Below, piece by piece: positions 50,580-61,259 of a stretch of DNA of 64,000 nt. The stretch is taken from contig NC_045131.1 of the NCBI RefSeq assembly GCF_007655135.1, positions 10,462,001 to 10,526,000 of the forward strand. Direction: 5' to 3'. This DNA comes from Punica granatum (taxonomy: Eukaryota; Streptophyta; Magnoliopsida; Myrtales; Lythraceae). The position numbers were made by a program, and so were the translations under genes. The first letter of the stretch is position 1. Every line of letters begins with the position of its first letter. The notes below the pieces were generated by a model, which was given only the letters and a program-made list of their open reading frames with translations, did no database searches and was not told where the DNA came from.

Positions 50580-52320
50580 TATCTTTATTATGTATAAATA
50601 TATATATACTAATATATACTTATTTTTATCTTAATATAGATGTGATGAAATATTAATTTTTGCTTAAAAAGTTCAAGATTCAAGATTATTAAATAATATC
50701 TATACATATGTACATATAATATAATATAAAATCTTCTCATTTATTTCAAATACATTATATTATATAAATAATAAAAATTAAAGAAATAAAAAAATCAGAT
50801 TTTATGATGAGATATCTTTAAAAATATTTTTTTATTAAAAATACTTTCGAAAATATAAATAAATAAATAAAAACCTAGAAAATTTATTTTAGAAAATATA
50901 TGCTAATATATACTTATTTTGATGTTAATATTGATGTGATAAAATATTAATTTTAATCTTAAAAAATTGAAGTTTAATAAATAATATCTACACATATAAT
51001 AAAGTGTTCTCATTTACTTCAAATACATTATGTTATATAAATTATAAAAATTAAAGAAATTAAGAAATTAGATTTTATGATTAGATATCTTTAAAAAATA
51101 TTTTTAATTAAAAATAATTCTAAAAATACAAATAAACAGATAAAAACCTAGAAAATTCCTTTTAGAAAATATATACAAATATATATTTATTAAATTTCAC
51201 TCAGAAATCGAGCATTCTGAGGCTATCTATTAATATTTTTATATTATGTATGAATATATACTTATTTTGATGTAAATATTTATGTGATGAGATATTAATT
51301 TTTACTTTAAAAATTCAAGATTATTCAATAATATCTATACATATTATAAACTCGTCTCATTTATTACAAATACATTATGTCATATAAATCATAAAAATAA
51401 AGGAAATCAATTAATCGGATTTTATGATTAGATATCTTTTTAAAAATATTTTTTTATTAAAAGTAATTCCGAAAATAAAATTTAATAAATAAAAATCTAG
51501 AAAATTCCTTTCGGAAAATATAAGCTACTATGTGCTTTTTATGATGTTAATTTATTTGACGATATATTAATTTTAATTTAAAAATTCAAGATTATTAAAT
51601 AATATCTACATATAATAAAATCTTCTCATTTATTTCAAATACATTATGTTATATAAATTATATAAATTAAAGAAATCAAGAAATCGAATTTTATGGTGAG
51701 ATATCTTTAAAAAATATTTTTTTCAAAATAACTCCGAAAATAAAAAATAAAAATCTAGAAAATTCCAGAAGATCTTATGGCATTTTCGATTTTCTTTAAC
51801 GGAACATTATTTCAAAAAAAATTTTACTAATTTTATAATAAAAAATAATTTAGAACTTTTAAAGCTCAAAAAATCGAGAAAATTACTTTCAGAAAGGGAG
51901 CGTTCCGACCCCATATGGCCGGATCTACCTCGTACCTTATTTTGGAATGAAATATTAACTTTTATATTAAAAAATTATTAAATAATATAAATCGTAAAAA
52001 TTAAAGAAATCATATTTTATGATGATATATTTCTAAAAATTATTTTTTATTATAAATAATTTCGAAAACTAATTTTTTTAAAAAAAAACCTGGAAAGTTC
52101 ATTTTAAAATTTCACATTGCATTCAATTGAAAATCACCGTAATATCCAAAATATTTTATGATATTTTCGATTTTTTAAATGAAATATTATTTCAATAGAT
52201 TTTGTTATTAATTTTATAATTAAAGATAATTTAAAATTTTAAAAACTCAAAAATATGAGAAAATTCTATTCAGAAATTAAAATTTCTGAGACTATATGGC
52301 CGGATCCACTTCGTATTTTA
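50580..52320. repeat. Degenerate AT-rich tandem array, units of roughly 270-350 bp
   Basis: The motif string GATGTGATGAAATATTAATT, then TTCAAGATTATTAAATAATA, then CTCATTTATTTCAAATACAT, then GATATCTTTAAAAATATTTT and AATCTAGAAAATTCC recurs in the same order. Occurrences begin at about 50640, 50934, 51281 and 51553, with partial copies to 52320. A CATATGGCCGGATC motif recurs near 51912 and 52293. The array ends just before the truncated NLR gene. The copies are diverged, so it is old. Confidence 0.75.
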
Positions 52321-52324
52321 TTTT

Positions 52325-52355
<31 letters not shown>

Positions 52356-52670
52356 TGGTGTAAATAAAGATATACGTGTAGATTCTCCAATCAAAAGCAT
52401 ATTAAGCCTTTTTCATCGAGCAAGTGACCAAAAGCATATCGCCCGGACAGGTCTTATTCATCTTTGTCTTCTTGCTATGTATATTAAGCATCTTTTTGTC
52501 GAACTAGTGGCCTACTTTTTATTTGGCATTTCGTCAAACATGTGGCTATTTTTTTCCATTAGGAGTGGGCAAAAGTCTTGGTCTTTGTCTTCTTGCTCTA
52601 TCCTCTCATTGGTCTTTTTCCATTAGCATCTTTTTGTCGAACTAGTGGCCTACTTTTTATTTTTTTCCAT

Positions 52671-55600
52671 TACGAGGACGATATTCTTGCAGATCGTGGG
52701 TGGGGCTCACGAGGGAAAGGATTTGAATGTCCTCCAAGTTGAAATCCAGAAAAGCCTCTCAGTCTCAGGGACGAAATTCCTCATTGTTTTGGACGATGTC
52801 TGGGACAAGGAGGATGCGGCATTACATGACTGTTGGACTCTCCTGCGAAGGCCATTCGAGTCAGGCAAAGCGAAAGGTAGTAAAATCATAGTCACAACTC
52901 GATTCCAGTCCGTTGCATCTGTCATGAAGAGTTGGACCGCCCCAGTGCACATATTGCATGCGCTGTCCCCCAATGATTGTCGGGCTTTGCTGGCTTACCA
53001 TGCGCTAGGTGCGGTCAACTTCAATGATCACCCTGATCTGAGGCCTGAGGGTGAGAAGATAGCTGAGAAATGTGCAGGCTTGCCTCTGGCAGCAAAGACT
53101 GTTGGGGGTGTGCTACGGTCAAGATATGAACTCAGCGAGTGGAAAGCCATTGTAGAGAGTAAGATATGGGATCTTCCTGAGACAAAAAGGCGTTCCCCAA
53201 GCTTTGAATCTCAGCTACATCTATCTTCCCTCATACTTGAAGCAGTGCTTTGTGTATTGCGCGGTATTCCCCAAGGACTATGAATTCGACAAGGATGGTT
53301 TGATCTCATTGTGGATGGCCGAGAATCTTTTGGGGAGGCCGCGTTCAGAGGAGACCATGCGAGATCTTGGCTTGAGATGTTTCCGTGAACTATTGAGTAG
53401 ATCATTCTTTCAACCATCCAGCAGGCAAGAATCGTCGTTTGTTATGCATGATCTCTTGAGCGACTTAGCGGCATCGGTTGCAGGGGAGTTCTGCTTGAGT
53501 TTAGGGGAAGGTCAGTTGGACTCTTGCAAAGAGAAGAAAAGTCTCGAAAAGGTACGACACTTGTCACTTAATCCCCACCGTTACGAGGTATCAGGTAGGT
53601 TTGAAGGGTTTCATTGCCTAAGGGGATTGCGAACCTTCCTAGCACTATACTCTAGTAAGTGCTTATATAATTATGTCGCCGACAAGGTGATAGATGATGT
53701 GCTTCGACACCAAAGGATTTTAAGGGTCCTTTCTTTATACGGCTACCAAATTAGTGAAGTGCCGAATTGCATTGGGAGTTTGAGGCATTTGCGTTATCTT
53801 AATCTTTCGGGTAGTTGTATAAAATGCCTTCCTAGTTCCATGTCTACTCTATACAACTTGGAGACCTTGATACTAAGAGATTGTCGAGAATTGGTGGAAT
53901 TGCCGAGTTGGATCAACAAGCTAATTAACCTGAGGTGTCTCGATATTAGCGAAACCTGGTTTTTGAGGAAGATGCCAAGAGGGATCTGCAATTTGGTTAA
54001 GCTGGAGATACTCCCGAAATTCATTGTTGGGGGTAAAGATGGACCAAAGCTTAAAGAATTGAAGCACCTGCAGTTCCTTCGTGAGGAGCTTACTGTTGAA
54101 GGTTTGTGTAATGTGGGAGAAGTCGGAGATGCAACGGAAGCTGCTTTGAATGCTAAGACAGGGTTGACTTCTTTGATTTTGAGGTGGGGGAAGGATGAAG
54201 GCCCTGCTAGTGCAAGAGATGCGGAAAATCAAATGCAGATCCTTAGTTGGCTTCAACCCCATGCTAACATAAAGAATCTCGAGATTGGTGGTTACGGAGG
54301 TACAAAGTTGCCTTCTTGGATCGGAGGTCTCTCATTTGTTCACTTAGAACAAGTGAGGTTGTGTAATTGCAGAAAGACAGAGATGCTACCATCGCTTGGG
54401 GTTCTGCCTCAGCTGAAGGAAGTGGAAGTTCGACGTATGGATGCGATATGTGCTGTGGGACCTGAATTTTGTGGAAATATGGTGAAGCCTTTTCCATCTT
54501 TAGAGAAATTGGTTTTTGTTGAGATGCACGCATTGGAGCGATGGTCTTTCTCAACTGGCAGCGATGGGGAAAACAATCCATTTCCCCGGCTATCTAAGCT
54601 GAGCCTGGAAGATTGTCCAAAGTTGATGATCATTGAAGGGTGGCCGAGTCAATTTCTAGCACTTGTAAAGCTTGTAATTAAAGAGTGTCCACTTCTAGAG
54701 ACTCCACTTGCTACCGTCGCTTTGCCATCTCTCGAAGAGGGTGAGTTTAGAGATTGTGATGGGAGAATGGTGAGAGGTGTAGTTAGCATAAGCTCATCTA
54801 TTAAGTGTCTCATCATGGTTAAAATTGCAAGGATTTCCGAGCTGGTAAGTTTCTTGCAAGGAGGTTCCCTGAACTCCTTGACATCACTTCAGGAGCTCTG
54901 GATAGACAGGTGCGATGAATTAACGTGCATGTGGGAGGAAAAAGATGGAGGTGCAGTAGGTATTAATCGCAACCGTGCTCTGAAGCGTCTGAGAATAGAA
55001 GGATGTCATAGGCTAGTGAAGATCGGGGCACTTCCACCTAATCTCGAAGATCTGCATCTGAAAGATTGTTTGAATCTAGAAGAGCTACCGAACGACATGC
55101 CAAGCTCTCTCAGAGTGATGAGGATTTGGGAATGCTCGAAGGTCAGGTCATTGCGATTGCCGGTGGAGGGGATGACGACATGCAGTCTCGACTGTGATGA
55201 TGGCTCGAGCAGAAGCAGTGGCAGCGGAGGAAATAGTAGTGCGACGAGACCTCCCTCTCAGCTTCAAGAACTGAGTATCTTGGTGTGTCCTGCTCTTATG
55301 TCCTCCGACTTCCTCAACGATAATGCGAAGCAGCTGGTGGTCCCGAGTCTGAAGAAACTTGAAATATGGGGAAGTGGGGTATTGGGGCCGTCTCTGGAAG
55401 GGACAACAATAGTGGGCCTTGAGGAGATTTATATCACAGGCTGTGAGATGTTGAAGAGCTTAACCCCACACTTCCAAAGGTCGTTCACCCGTCTCACCAA
55501 ATTGTATCTACGGGACTGTCCAGCTCTAGAGTTAGAGTGCTTCCCGCAGCTTCCAGACACCCTGCGTGGGCTTTCTATTAGATATTGCCCAGGGATCAAG

Positions 55601-56185
55601 TCTCTCCCGCAGCAGATGCACGCTCACCCGTCCCTGCGAGAGCTAGAGATCCGGAGTTGTACGGGTATCGCGTCCTTCCCAGAGGAGGGTCTGCCACCTA
55701 ACCTGGAGAGTCTCACTGTCTCAAACTGTGAGAATCTGAACCAGCCCATGTTCAAGTGGGGCTTGAAGCGAACCACTGCCTTACGGGGTCTGAGGATTGA
55801 TGGGAAGATAGGGTGCCTCGTAGGGATGAATTCGTTTCCTCCACCACCAGATCATGGAGAAGAAGATGAGGGACAGGGACCGGGGAAAGGAGGCTGGCAC
55901 GTGCTCCCTCACAGCCTCACTAGTCTTAGAGTTAACTATCAGAAGAGCCTGGTGACTCTATCCAGTGGGATGCAAAGCCACCTCGCTTGTCTACAAGAAT
56001 TAAGTATTTGGGACTGCCCAAAGCTCAAGTTCTTACCGTGCGAAGGATTCCCAACCTCCCTCTGTAGGCTTGAACTCGGAGGGTGCAGTGAAGATTTGGT
56101 AAAGAGATGCTCAAAGGGAGGAGGTGGTGGAAATTATTTCCTTTTCATTGAACGGATCCCCCTAGTCACCATCTTCTGTCTCTGA
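52671..56185 (+). pseudogene. CC-NBS-LRR resistance gene, 5'-truncated and frameshifted (RPP13L1-type)
   Basis: Similarity to the paralogue at 61260 begins abruptly with TRTI at about 52671. The coiled coil, P-loop and RNBS-A are therefore absent, and the sequence upstream is an unrelated repeat. Present in order are kinase-2 (FLIVLDDVWD), RNBS-B (GSKIIVTTR), GLPL (CAGLPLAAK), RNBS-D (CFVYCAVFPKDYEF) and MHD (FVMHDLL). A leucine-rich region of more than 800 residues with CPKL/LEELxIxxC-type repeats follows. One extra A in the A5 run at 53184-53188 shifts the frame between GLPL and RNBS-D; the paralogue reads through as KTKGIPQALHLSYI. After the shift, about 990 codons are open to the TGA at 56183-56185. 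The family recognises pathogen effectors in the cytoplasm. Without the P-loop this copy cannot be a normal nucleotide switch, though an LRR-rich transcript could be made. Confidence 0.88.
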
Positions 56186-56189
56186 ATAT

Positions 56190-57440
56190 TTTTTTTTTAA
56201 TTTCCATTATTATTTATGTTATTGTATTTTGAAACCATCATCGACTTTCTCAATTCTAAATCAATTCTTTTGTATCAGGTTTCCCTTTATTTATGTCTTG
56301 TTTCTTTCTTCTTCTTCTTCTTTTTTTTTTTGCTTTTCTAATTTTTTTCAGGTTTCTAGCCTTTTTATCCCGAATAATTCTTTCTCTTTGATGACACCCT
56401 GATTATAAAGCTTGGCTTATTTGGTAGTATTTAAGTTTTAAATGAAATCGACATCCGCCTTAGCCTATAAATTAAGAGATTTCATATTCGATTTTCGTCC
56501 GTGGGACTAGCTGTACTTTTTTATCCAGCTTTATATCTCTTTGTAAGAAACCATGGGCCATCCTTATGATGAAAAAAATTGGTTGATTAATATTTTGTAA
56601 CTGTCTCATCTATTATAATATATATAAGTATAAAAATTAAAAGAAAATGCTCCAGGTAACCCAAATATAAAACTTTTAGCTCTACATTGAATTGATTTTT
56701 TAATTCCAATTCAATGAACATTTATGATATTTTGCATGTACTATATTCAGTGTATTTTGATTATTCGTCCATATTTTATGTACATAATAATAATATTATA
56801 TGATTAAATTTTTAGAAAAATTAAAAATTTTCTCGATAATTGAAAAGATCTCCTTGGAATGCATGATATCTTTCAACTTCAATATGCCAAATGTCCTGTA
56901 AAATTATATTTTTCCATCATCTTTTTACTTCATCAAATATATGATCCTGAATATATCCTTTCTTTCTATCTTTATCTCTTTATATGTCTTAGGTATTAAG
57001 TATTTATTTTCAGTCATGCAAAAATTAATAAAAAATTTCGTACAATGCGCATGTATCAATTAGTTTATATAAATTGTATAAATTCATTTAATCATGAATG
57101 CACTACACAAATCTATATGTAATATAGGTTGCTTCTTCAATGTGGATTTTTAAATCTTTCATAACGTAAAAAACCAATATGAGCGCTTAGATCTCCCTCC
57201 ATTTATTATGGACTGTCCCTTGTACATAATTTTTTTTGAAGTATTTCCATTCTTTACTTTCCTATTTACCTCCCACAAACTTTCAACAATGTTACCGAAA
57301 TCCATCGACCTATATGTTTTCGTATCAATATGTACCAAAACATCAAATGGTGTCATTCCATTTCAAAAGATATAAACCACAATGTCACTTGAAAAGGTTT
57401 TCCTAGATTATAACAAGAATGATTTAGAATAAAAAGAGAA
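56190..57440. other. AT-rich intergenic DNA between NLR remnant and CDPK fragment
   Basis: No gene is visible. A degenerate tRNA-like tract near 56440-56560 (CGCCTTAGCCTATAAATTAA, then ATATTCGATTTTCGTCC) may be another SINE relic. Polypyrimidine tracts lie near 56300-56350. Confidence 0.4.
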
Positions 57441-57452
57441 GAGGAAGCTTAC

Positions 57453-57702
57453 TGCTGGGAGAGTTTCTAAGACATGGGATTCTTTCAACTTCTAGAGAAG
57501 ATCCTTAGCAAGGCATATATCAGAGTATGCCACCAAGAAGCTTTAATGAGAAACAATCAACATTGTAAGTTTGGAGTAAAAATTCACCTATTTCATTTCC
57601 TCGAGACTGATGTAACCATTTTTATCCACATCAATAGCATCAAATTGATCCTTCAGATCAACCAATTTATCATTGTCAAGAGTGCTCGCAAGTGCTTGAG
57701 AA
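57453..57702 (-). pseudogene. Calcium-dependent protein kinase (CDPK) fragment with nonsense mutation
   Basis: On the minus strand the sequence reads QALASTLDNDKLVDLKDQFD and AIDVDKNGYISLEEM, an EF-hand loop (DVDKNGYISLEE) in the context typical of plant CDPK calmodulin-like domains. After a short non-coding stretch the next exon reads CLAKDLL, stop, KLKESHVLETLPA. It matches the family segment QALAKDLPWKLKESRVLEIL with the Trp codon changed to TAG (57492-57494), and ends at a GTAAGC donor. No kinase domain or other EF-hands were found nearby. It is a two-exon remnant, and its 5' edge meets the defensin-like exon on the other strand. Confidence 0.72.
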
Positions 57703-57730
57703 GAGTAACAAAAGCTCACGTGCCTGTGGA

Positions 57731-58079
57731 GCATTCCTTTTCTCCATTCTTCTACTAGTCATCCTCTTCTCGGTTCTCTTCTTTGGCAAGTCTCTCTGAA
57801 ATATAATATATCTCATATATTCCATTGTATATATTTGGTTCATCAATTTATCATACATAGGTAGCTGAACGAAAAATATATATTAATGTTTATATGTATA
57901 TATATTGATCAGGGGCAATAAGTGATGTAATTACAAAGGGATGTCCCAATCTCAGGCTTCCTATTACTATGCCGAGCGAGTGCAACTCTGAGCCATGCAA
58001 GGACCGCCGCTTAGGCGTAGGATGGGATTATGGCTATTGCAGCCTAGACAACCAAATGTGCTACTGTGGTGAGAATTGA
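57731..58079 (+). CDS. Defensin-like Cys-rich peptide gene, partial (start codon not found)
   Basis: The second exon (57913-58079) encodes AISDVITKGCPNLRLPITMP, SECNSEPCKDRRLGVGWDYG and YCSLDNQMCYCGEN, then a stop. Six Cys have the spacing C-x12-C-x4-C-x13-C-x6-C-x-C, with the YC...CxC end characteristic of plant defensin-like (LCR/DEFL) peptides. Upstream, 57731-57785 encodes AFLFSILLLVILFSVLFF, a signal-peptide core. It can be joined in frame only through a GC-AG intron (donor G/GCAAGT, 127 bp). No in-frame ATG precedes it: a CDPK fragment begins at about 57702 on the other strand, suggesting that a rearrangement removed the start. DEFL peptides are secreted, with antimicrobial or signalling roles. 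The Cys exon is convincing; the first exon is tentative and the gene may be dead. Confidence 0.5.
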
Positions 58080-58579
58080 TAAACTAATTCTTGGCACAAA
58101 TAAATCGTATATGTGTGTTATAAAATCCTCAATCACATTTTATATAATAAAGAGGTCATATCGTGATTTTTCAGGGGTATTTTTGAAATTTTAAAAACTT
58201 ATAAAAAATGGACGGTTCAGATTAGATTGAAGGGGATATAATATATGATTGTTGAGGCATTTCTCGTTGTAATCCATTTGTCCAAAAAGTTGATATGAGA
58301 ACTTTTCATTCATTAACTTTTTTATATGTCAAATGTAATAAATTTCCGTAACTTCCAAAAAAAAATGGAGGAATATGATTATTCTCTATTTGGCAAACTC
58401 GTACTTGACAGTTATACGGGAGAAGGACGAACACAATTATATATCAATATATTTATCTTATATAATAATATATAATATTACATAATATTATATTATTATA
58501 TAGTAAAACCTCACACAAAACATAAATTAAAATTCTTATGTTACCAATTTTTCTCCTCAATTTCACCGCACCTGCCTTC

Positions 58580-58725
58580 AATGCTTGGGACTGCCCGAAG
58601 CTCAAGTTGTTGCCCCGCGAAGGATTCCCTACCTCCCTCGCTAGGCTTGAACTCCAGGCGTGCAGTGAAGATCTGGTAAAGAGATGTGCAAAAGAAGGCG
58701 CCGACATTGGTGGTGGTGGTGAACG
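58580..58725 (+). pseudogene. C-terminal LRR fragment of a CC-NBS-LRR gene
   Basis: AWDCPKLKLLPREGFPTSLA and RLELQACSEDLVKRCAKEGA closely match the last repeat of the gene ending at 56185 (WDCPKLKFLPCEGFPTSL, SEDLVKRC). The preceding sequence is AT-rich and unrelated, so only the 3' end of a resistance gene remains. A frame is open to 58792 but has no domain beyond this repeat. Confidence 0.8.
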
Positions 58726-58799
58726 CATCTCCTGTGTCAGCCTATATCATCCCAAAAAATTCCTTTTTTTCTTTGATATTGACACAGACTAAAGGACGA

Positions 58800-60600
58800 G
58801 TTGTATGTTCAAAATTTATCGAAATATTTATAATAAGATTATTATTAAAAGTGTACCAATAATATATTATTTTACCTTGTAATTAGAATTGATTGCGATT
58901 CGACGCAAAAAAGAATGTACGGTTCTTTCATAAGAAGGTGTAGTGTAGTAGCGCACGCCGTCGCCTCGTAGTCTGGAGGTTTCAGATTCGATACTCAAGT
59001 GGGATTGTACTGAGTCTATGGATTTCCCTTGTAATCAAAAACAAAAAAAAGAAACAATTTATGGTACTCAAATTTATATTGTAGATATATACATAATAAA
59101 AGATGATTGCCCTTAGAATATATTTTATCTGAAAGAATAAATGAAATTCCTTTTAATAGCACATATAAAAAGATCAATGGTCCACAAAAAAAAGGAGATC
59201 AATAATATTCGTATAGTTAGACATTCAACATATATTTACACTTAAGTATAATTATATATATTCGCATTGTTAGACATTCAACATATATTTACACTTATGT
59301 ATAATTATATATTCATATGCACATTGAGAGTAACACATTGAGAGAAAGATGTAATTAAGTCGGGTTGGAGTTTGGAAAGATGGAGATTTTTTCTAGTAAA
59401 AAAAGGTCAACAAGCTCAATTTTATTGCAATTTAAGTTGTGAATTAAGCTGTATCTATAGGATTTTTAGTACATGTGTAACTGAATTATATAAAAGAAGT
59501 CCTTCACAATTATTGAGTAAAGAATCTTAACAAGAAATTAATATGTAGCAATAACGTGAATGGATTAGAAATGATTCGTAGAACTAGATCTGACTGAAAA
59601 ATATAACAAAATCCATTTTCATTGTGGAGTTAACGATGTCCTAATCTAACTTAGATAGCGATGTCCACGTCACTCTTTTCTACTTCTATATATATTAAAA
59701 TTGGTTTTTTTCCTTGAAATAAACTATCAGTAGTCATAGTTAGTGAGGGAAAAAAAGATCTATGGATTAAGCACACTATGATACAGAATCTATATATATT
59801 TATATATCTATAATAACAAACTCTTTTGCCAGTTTCTCGTACAATCTTCTCGCAAAGTCGAAACCTCGCGAAGCCACGCCCTTACTTTATAGGCTCTCTC
59901 GTGAAGCCACATTATCAATTTAATTAGATAAATATAATATTGAGAAAAATATATCAAATTTCTTAATAGGACTTAACTATAGTAAATTTTTATATTTGAT
60001 ATATTTTTTAACTATTTTAAATGTTAATAAATGGTTAAAAATTATAATAAAAATATATAATAGTGTATGCATTTCCTATTATATATATTATTATAGAATT
60101 TTAGATATTATTTTTTCTTTTATTAAATTTAGATTCGTTCTCTTCGGTAATACATTTATGTGTTTCTCCTTTTATTAAATGGTTTATTGGGGTTTCATGG
60201 TTTTAGAGTTCTAGGATTAAAAAATAGAACACAAGCTGCCATAGGTTTATTTAGTATTTGATTTTTTATAGAATTTTTTTTATGACATTATTACCAAAGA
60301 ACTCGAGGTTGATGAGCTTTTTGAGTCCTCTAGTCGCAAGCGAAATTTCTCATATGCTACAGTTGCGATGGCCGTGAAATTTTTTAATTTTATATATAAT
60401 TTTTTCATATCTTCTATAGTTTTTCATTTGATTGAGTTATCTGTATTTTTTTAATTGTCTTTGATTTTTATTTTTTTTGGTATTATCGATAAATATATAT
60501 GTTTGTGTTGAAATAAAGTTGACTAAGTTAAAAGTTCAATTTTTTTCCTAATCACGAAAGTACAATTAAAAATTTATTTGTGTTGTCCTGAAGGGAAAAA
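58800..60600. other. AT-rich intergenic DNA
   Basis: There is a SINE-like tract near 58935-59055 (GTAGTGTAGTAGCGCACGCC, then TTTCAGATTCGATACTCAAG, ending in an A-rich tail). A local duplication of about 55 bp containing CATTCAACATATATTTACAC occurs at about 59221 and 59275. No gene is visible. Confidence 0.5.
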
Positions 60601-60607
60601 GGGCCCC

Positions 60608-60609
<2 letters not shown>

Positions 60610-60648
<39 letters not shown>
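60610..60648. repeat. 39-base G homopolymer
   Basis: An uninterrupted run of 39 G follows GGGCCCCCC, inside an otherwise AT-rich region. Such a run is very unusual for plant nuclear DNA. It may be an assembly or sequencing artefact, or a true G-quadruplex-prone tract. Confidence 0.9.
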
Positions 60649-60650
<2 letters not shown>

Positions 60651-61259
60651 GATCCATACAAAAGGAATTGGTTGGCTCAAGTCGGAAAAGAAAAGAATGC
60701 ATAGCATCATCATATTTTTAGTTTTCTCTTTAATTATTTAGCAAAGAAAGGCAATATTTCACAGAGAACATAAGCTTCAAATTACCTGCAAAGCGGGGAT
60801 TCTTAGGAAAGGAAGATTGACATTCCTCGACCTGAGGAGAATGCCGTGCCGTATTCATTCAAGAAAGGCATCTTCTCTATAGTAAGACCGACTTTTGAGT
60901 CACCATGCCTAATTCTTTCTCATCACCAGCCCGTAATGTACGCGATGAATAAACAAAAAGAGTGGGAGAATGAGAATTTCAAAACACAAACCATGGTAAT
61001 GAATGATACGAGAGAAACTGTAAAATAATTGCTTTTAATTTATCACTGGAATAGGATGATTTGATTGCGAGATATCTTCATATACAGGATCATATTGAGC
61101 AATTGGCGAGACAAGAGTCAATTATAAGCATTGGTCCCGGTTGGTTCCTCCAACAATAAATGCACCCGCAGTTTCTTTCCCCTGCTTCTTTTTCTTCTCT
61201 GCTCCCCAAAACTTGATTTCTCCCAGCGAAGAAACATAAATACTGTACTGAAATTGATC

